Shown here: in pieces, positions 26,201 to 31,362 of the stretch
Numbering within the stretch: position 1 is the stretch's first letter
Layout of the letters: each line of letters begins with the position of its first letter
Assembly: GCA_019693395.1 (NCBI GenBank)
Contig: JAAMXP010004251.1
Span: 1-31,362, forward strand
DNA from: Ettlia oleoabundans
Taxonomy: Eukaryota > Chlorophyta > Chlorophyceae > Chlamydomonadales
DNA: 31,362 nucleotides
Direction: 5' to 3'
Program-made: the position numbers and the translations under genes
The notes under the pieces: model-generated
Database searches by the model: none
What the model saw: only the letters and a program-made list of their open reading frames with translations
Told to the model about the DNA's origin: nothing

Positions 26201-28071
26201 CGGCAAGACTCCCCTTCTTAGCAGCAGCACCAGTGATAACAACAATGACCACAATAACAGCAGTGCGGCGGCCCCACGTCATGCTGGAAAACTACTCACA
26301 ACCAACCAGCAAACTTTGGCGGCATGGCAGCGGTGTAAAGGGTGGGGCATGCTGCAGCCGCTACCCCACTTCGGCAAGCTGCACCCACCTCTGACTCCAT
26401 TTGGTTTGTTTGCAGCTGTAGGCGCCGCCGCTCCCTTGCCTCCGCCTCCGCTCGAGCACCCAACTCAGCAGCCTGCAGGGGGGTCAGGAACAAGATGGCC
26501 CCAAAGAAAAAGGAAACATAACCGCATTCTCAGTTCAGTTGAGTTCATTGAACTCGGGTTTGATTGGGTGGGCACTTGTTGTGCATGCTGCATGTCCAGA
26601 AGTGTTGCACGTGACATAGAGGCTTTCTTGAAGCAATCCAGCACCCACTCGCCAAATAGCCCACCAGCGGGGCAGACGGGCAGCGCAGCCATTCCCCGGC
26701 ACCCCAACCAGGGAGCACCCCTACCAGCGCACCCCCACTCACCCGCTTTTGCGCATCTGCCAGCCTGGTGCGCAGCGCCTCCTTGTCGCCAGGCTTCACG
26801 GACGTCTTTTCGTCTTGCAAGCTGGCCCAGGCAGCTTGGAAGTCCTGCAAGGCAGACAGAAAGGCAAGAAAGCCGCCAGAAAGGGCAACGGTCACCAGCC
26901 ATAAATGGCAACAAGCCTGCTTAAGGCAGCAACTGGTTCTCCTGTGATCATGTGATCAGTGTCCAGCTGTCCAAATTGGTGGCTTACTGTCCCGGAGGAC
27001 ACGCGGGCAGCGCCAAATTTCTTGCGGCCCACTGCTCTCCCTCCTGAATGCTGCATAAGACTTCCCATGCAAGCACGTGTACGCGGTCATGCGCACAGTT
27101 GACTGCCTGCCTGCCACCCACCGCGCTTGCACTTTGCATCTGCAGCGCCAGCAGCTGCATCTCCTCCCTCTGCAGCTCCTGAAGGGCTGCCACCGCTTTG
27201 CGCAGCTGCAGTCCGGCGGGCAGATTGGGCGGGTGCTGGGAAACAGAAACTGAAAGATGCGGTGGGCGGGCCAAATGCGACACAAACGACCTTGTAAAGC
27301 ACCCACGCAACAAGGTGTACAGAGATGCAGCATCCAGATAAGTGCAAAAACCATGCAGACAGCCAGACAAACAGTTCTCCGCCAAAGAAGCCGGCCAGCA
27401 GTGCGGCCAGGCAGGCAGCAGAGAGCAGGCAGCACCCACCTGAGCCAGGCGGTCCCGCTGCCCTTGCTGAATCTGCCGGGCACGTGCCGCCGTCACGCTG
27501 GCAAACAGGGTGGTGGTTGCAGCGGCGCCAGCTGCCAGAGGAAAAAATACCTCGGTAGGATCGGGAGTTGCAACCGTGGCGGCAGATTCGGCGACGGCGG
27601 CCGCTGCCTGCACAGCCGAGAAGCAAGATTTGATTTGTGGTGTCTGGGCTGTTGTTGGCTGGATTTCAGGAAAGGTGGTGCGTAAAGTTGGACCCGGCGT
27701 GTGAACATCATGCTGGATTGGCCCAAATGCTGCCAATTTGCCTACGGGGGCAACTACGGGACATGCCCACTGGCGGCAGCGCAGGCGCCGGCGGTGCCGG
27801 CAGCGGCAGCGCAACCAGCACGCCCACCCACCTGCTGGCCGCTTGCTGCTGCTGCAATAAGCGGAGCGGCTATAAGAGAAACTGCAGCTCGCAGCAGAAC
27901 CGATGACTGGCTGCACGCAGGCTCCTCAACGTTGTGGTCAGTGGCAGACGCGCGGACCGAGGGACTGTCACAGCAACCTCTTCCTCGCACATGCGGTCTG
28001 CTGCTGGTAACGTGCTGCCATTTAGCCAGCCTACTGCTGCAAAGCCTCCCGCCAGGCGGCTGCGCCAACAT
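23260..28071 (-). CDS. Plastid-targeted membrane-anchored coiled-coil protein with exon-encoded repeats (631 aa)
   Basis: Exons (complement): 23260..23346, 23583..23684, 23943..24161, 24422..24610, 24892..25119, 25372..25560, 25874..26047, 26389..26472, 26743..26844, 27122..27235, 27440..27607, 27832..28071. All 11 introns are phase 0. Residues 1-43 look like a transit peptide (Arg/Ser-rich, ending VRASA). Hydrophobic segments lie near 58-77 and 101-121. A long coiled coil follows. Exons 6-10 each encode one module of 58, 63, 76, 63 and 73 residues, starting D/E/A-A and ending in SRIGLVEKAW, SRSSMLEDAW, SRSAMLESAY, NRNALVEKAW or SRTAMLEKAW plus a short A/E tail. Exon 11 is a shorter coil and exon 12 a tail ending PERAWA. 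The layout resembles thylakoid MFP1-type proteins, but I cannot assign the family. Its head-to-head neighbour is a paralogue. Confidence 0.75.
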
Positions 28072-28894
28072 TGCCGGCCTTGCCAGAAGGTTTGCCGGGA
28101 GAATTGAATGAGCAAGAATCGAATCTAGTGATCAAAAGCTTGAAGTAGTGCACACGAGGGCCGTGGGTGAAGTGGGGCTCGGTAAGCAACACAGTCTACA
28201 ATACTTTGTACAACGACCTCCGTTGTTCAACGACGATGAGATTGAAAGCGGAATGGGTTTAGTAATCCGTGGGTCGCTATATAAAATAATTCTTGCAACT
28301 GTTGAGTAAGATTTTGGCATTGGCGGCGGCAGCACATGGCGGCATTGTGCGGGAGTGGTGGATCGCCGCTGCTGGGGTTCAACCCCAGGTGTCTACCTTG
28401 TTCGCGACAGTGTGCCTAACGGGCAGTCAAGGTGCATTCTCTCTTCCTGCCACTACAACCCTGGCAGGCAGGCGCACACTGTGGCTTGCAATAGGGTCAG
28501 AGTCAGAGGCGCGTAGTTCGATGGTAGCAGCCTAGGCAGCCTTGGTGCCAAGTTGGCATGGGAGGGACGTAATGACATCCTAGCTATCATCTTACTACTA
28601 GAATAGTGTCAAGTGAGCTGCAGTGCCCACTGGATGGAACAGGGCAGGGTTCCACCCCTTGGCTGCCACAGTGGCGGGCAGGACGGTCACCTGAATGCAG
28701 CGGTGCCGGTACCCCATGCCACGACCCACACCGCATAAAGCGTGCGAAGGAGGTCAATGCACCACAGATCTATGATTTGCAAACAAACGGCTAGGGCTCT
28801 CCCAGCGTAAACGTGCTATGCATGGCCTGACGGGCGTTGTAATCACGAACATTCTGTAACTGGGAGGCAGTTCAAGCCAACACAACGGTATATC
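28072..28894. promoter_or_regulatory. Divergent promoter region between the coiled-coil paralogues
   Basis: These 823 bp separate the two head-to-head start codons. A canonical TATA-like CTATATAAAA lies at 28277-28286 (plus orientation), about 610 bp before the plus-strand ATG, which would require a long or spliced 5' UTR. A short perfect inverted repeat, ACAACG-acctc-CGTTGT, occurs near 28210. No convincing gene or tRNA was seen. Confidence 0.5.
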
Positions 28895-31047
28895 ATGGCT
28901 TCGTGCAGCAGCGCTGCGCGCCCTCCGCCACACCCCATGTTGCAACGCCCCCCGCTGGGACAGCCGGCAGCGGTACTTCTGTCAACCGCCATAACGCAGC
29001 CATATTGCCACGGCGGACATGCACGACGACTCCGGGCCGTTGCACGAGCCGCTGCCTCGGACAGCCAGGGACCCTCGGCGGAGCAGCCCTCCTCGGGCCT
29101 TAAAAGCAAGCTCTCCGCGCTAGCGGCGGCCGGCATCCTCAGCGTGGCGGTCGGCACGGGCACGGTGCCGCCGCCAGCGTCATTGCCGCCACAGGTGGTG
29201 GCAGCGGCAGCGCAGCTGGCCAATGCTAGCGTGGCTGTGCCCCTGCTGGGCGGCACAGCTGTTGCAACCACTGCCGCTGCTGTTGCAACCACGGCCGGCG
29301 CCAAGCGGGAGCGGCAGCAGCAGAAAGTTCGGCTGGAGCAATTGAAGAAGGAAGTTGCGGCGCTGCAGGTGGGTGCTGTGCCGATGGGTGGAGCAACAAA
29401 CGCTGGCCCTTTGCATGGCAGATGGCAGCACCGCAACTAAAGCACCACAGGGGTGGTGAACTGTAAAAGCAGGCACTCCCCACGTGCTTGTGGCTTGTCA
29501 GTAAGCGCACTCGAGCCCCTCTCGTGCTGTGCGGCAGCTTGCAGGGAACTCGCGTTTCACTCTGTGCGTGTCTACAACCCTGCATTTGCCCATGTTCTGT
29601 AAGTGCAGGACCTGCAGCAGCAGGAGCTGGCGCTGCTGCAGCTGCAGATGAATGCGAAGGCACAGGTATTGAGCAGCCCCTGTCTCCCGAGTGCCCACGC
29701 CCTGCCGTGATGATGCTACCACCAGTTGCCGCCTCGCTGCTCCGCTCCCATTACCTCCCTGCATCGCTTCACAGCCTTCTCCTTCGTTATCATTCTCTCA
29801 CATCGCAGCTTTCACCTGTGCTTAGCTTGACTCTTTCCAAGTTGAGTCCGCATGTCAGCGTTGGTATCTGCCCTAAGCTCTTATGCGCTCATATTCCTGT
29901 GTGTGTGTGTCGCGCTCCCTGGCTGCAGGAGTTCCTGTCTGCCTGGCAGACAATGCAGGAGGACCTTACACGTGAGAGCGAGGAGCGTGAGGTGCTGGAG
30001 GGGCAGCTGGCAGCGGCAAAGAACGAGGTGGGCACCACTCTCTCGCCAGGGGGGCTGGCTGCTGGTTTTGTGTGGGTGCGCCAGCCGCCTGTTTGCCAAC
30101 CTGGGGTCTTGATGGCACCCCCCCGCTAAATTCCAATGCATGTTGGTCAGTTATGTTGGTTACTGCTGCAGGCAGTCAGCCTGGGTGCACAGGTTGACGC
30201 AGAAGCCAGGGAACGGCAGCGGCTGCAGCAGGCAGCCAACAGGATGGAGGCAGAGGTAGGCACAGGGAGTGTTGGGTGTGTGCACGTTCTTCTAGATGGT
30301 GCGCGAGTGTTTGTGGAAAGGTTTCATCGCTGCATCAGCCATCACTATAGAGAAACAATGAGAAGCAATCACAAAGGGTCAGCAAGGGCACCTTCTGCTT
30401 CTTTGCATTTGCCTTTCTCACTCGCGTCACTACTTGCACCCAGGGTTCCATGTCATTCTGCCTCTGCAGGCTGCCCAGGTGCGGCGTGACAACCAGCAGC
30501 TAGAGGATCAGGCAGCAGCGCTGGCAGCTCAGCTGCGGGCGGCGGATCGGGATGTGGCGGACGCGCGCGCGCTGCTGCAGGCCAGCAACAGCCGCAGCGA
30601 GGTGCTGGAGGCGGCGTGGAGCGAGGCGCTGCAAGCGGCACAGGTGGGAGAATGGTCTTGGGAGCGGCTGTGGGTGCGGTGGGGGTTGGAGTGGGGTGGG
30701 GTGAGGGCTCACTCCTGCTAACATTACATGATTGCTTTGCATCGCTGGCCTGTTTGTTATTGCAAATTGCAAACTCTCCTCCACTGCATGCCTGCCTGAT
30801 GTCATGTGCATCGGTTTACTGCAAAATTCCTTTCCGGGCCCGCTGTCGTCACCTGCAGGACGCGCAGCGCAACGCCGCCGACAGCGCCAGCCTGGCTGCT
30901 GAGCTGGCACGGGCGCAGCAGGAGGCCGCGGGGCTCTCCGCGCAGCTGGAGGAGGCGCAGAGGGATGCAGCGGAGGCCAGCGTGGCACTGGCGGCAGCCA
31001 GGGGGCGCAGCGCCATGCTGGAGCGGGCGTTGACGCAGGCCAATCAG
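28895..31047 (+). CDS. Paralogous plastid-targeted coiled-coil protein, 5' part (continues past the window)
   Basis: Visible exons: 28895..29368, 29609..29665, 29929..30027, 30172..30255, 30470..30643, 30859..31047, all phase 0, 359 residues so far. Residues 1 to about 53 form a transit-peptide-like leader (HARRLRAVARAAA). Hydrophobic segments lie near 70-90 and 100-133, followed by a basic coil onset (AKRERQQQKVRLEQLKKEV). Exons 4, 5 and 6 are 28, 58 and 63 codons, identical in size to exons 5, 6 and 7 of the minus-strand gene, with similar sequence: LGAQVDAEARERQRLQ here versus LGARAEAEARERRRLQ there. Repeat motifs are SRSEVLEAAW and GRSAMLERAL. No stop is reached in a clear coding exon. 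A possible next piece after the acceptor at 31151-31154 (SLLVQRAALLSGWLLP) does not match the expected module, so the 3' end is left open. Confidence 0.75.
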
Positions 31048-31362
31048 GTGCGTTGTGTCCTAACATGCAGCACCTGGGGTGGCATATCGGGTGCACAGCA
31101 GGAGTGTAAGGAGCCGCCAACCCTAAGGGTATCTGTGCTAGTTTGAATTTGCAGTCGCTGCTGGTGCAGCGGGCCGCACTGCTGTCGGGCTGGCTGTTAC
31201 CCTGCGGGATCGTGTCTGTGCATGGCTCACCTGCCTGCTGCACCCATCCCCTTACAAAGTCTATCTGACGCTTCGTCCCCAGCACCCACCTACTTCCTGT
31301 CCTTTCATCACTTCTCGTTTGCGCATAGTTGCTGCGTGTCATCCACCTCACCTCCCTCGTGT
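31048..31362 (+). other. Intron or 3' end of the plus-strand coiled-coil gene
   Basis: This begins with a gtgcgt donor after exon 6. One acceptor-like gcag at 31151-31154 is followed by an open stretch to a TGA near 31266 (SLLVQRAALLSGWLLPCG..). It shows no coiled-coil module, so I cannot tell whether it is a terminal exon or intron. Confidence 0.35.

Noticed and set aside
28362..28400. tRNA-like T-arm (GGGGTTCAACCCC) with a possible A-box before it
   Set aside because: With standard T-loop numbering the stem does not pair, and no acceptor stem or anticodon arm can be drawn; it is just a hairpin.

Overview
This window is a nuclear chromosome segment from a chlorophyte green alga. The evidence is GC-rich DNA (fairly high GC by eye, not counted), intron-dense genes with short coding exons and GT..(C/T)GCAG introns, candidate TGTAA polyadenylation signals, proteins rich in Ala/Gln/Gly homopolymers, and a cytosolic HSP90 of plant/algal type. 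I cannot name the species. Intron density and the moderate rather than extreme GC content would fit a Chlorophyceae or Trebouxiophyceae alga. All gene models were spliced by eye. In each complete model the exon phases add up to a whole number of codons, but none has been checked against transcripts.

Layout, left to right. (1) 36-501 (+): last two exons of a CCR4-type EEP-family deadenylase. (2) 502-2930: a long convergent gap without a convincing gene; it contains a perfect three-unit heat-shock element and small tandem repeats. (3) 2931-6054 (-): a 712-aa low-complexity, Gln/Ala-rich protein of unknown function in 5 exons, one intron of which appears to be GC-AG. (4) 6055-7777: mostly non-coding, with one orphan terminal-exon-like piece at 7403-7469 (+). 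(5) 7778-10420 (-): a complete 347-aa 2-oxoglutarate/Fe(II) dioxygenase in 8 exons. (6) 10681-11693 (+): a 169-aa predicted plastid membrane protein in 4 exons, sharing a 260-bp divergent promoter with the dioxygenase. (7) 12968-18983 (+): a complete 701-aa cytosolic HSP90 in 20 exons, ending in MEEVD. (8) 20085-22718 (-): a 710-aa Ala/Glu/Pro-rich disordered protein in 3 exons. (9) 23260-28071 (-) and (10) 28895-31047+ (+): two head-to-head paralogues encoding plastid-targeted, membrane-anchored coiled-coil proteins.

The most interesting item is the pair in (9)/(10). Each has a transit-peptide-like N-terminus, one or two hydrophobic segments, and then a rod built from modules of about 58-76 residues. 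Each module is encoded by a single exon bounded by phase-0 introns and ends in a shared motif of the form SRSAMLEKAW..A. Exon sizes match between the two genes (28, 58 and 63 codons in both). This points to exon-by-exon growth of the rod followed by an inverted gene duplication. The architecture recalls thylakoid MFP1-type coiled-coil proteins, but I do not recognise the repeat itself.

The genes do not form an obvious pathway. Common themes are protein and mRNA homeostasis (HSP90, CCR4) and plastid membrane proteins (items 6, 9 and 10).
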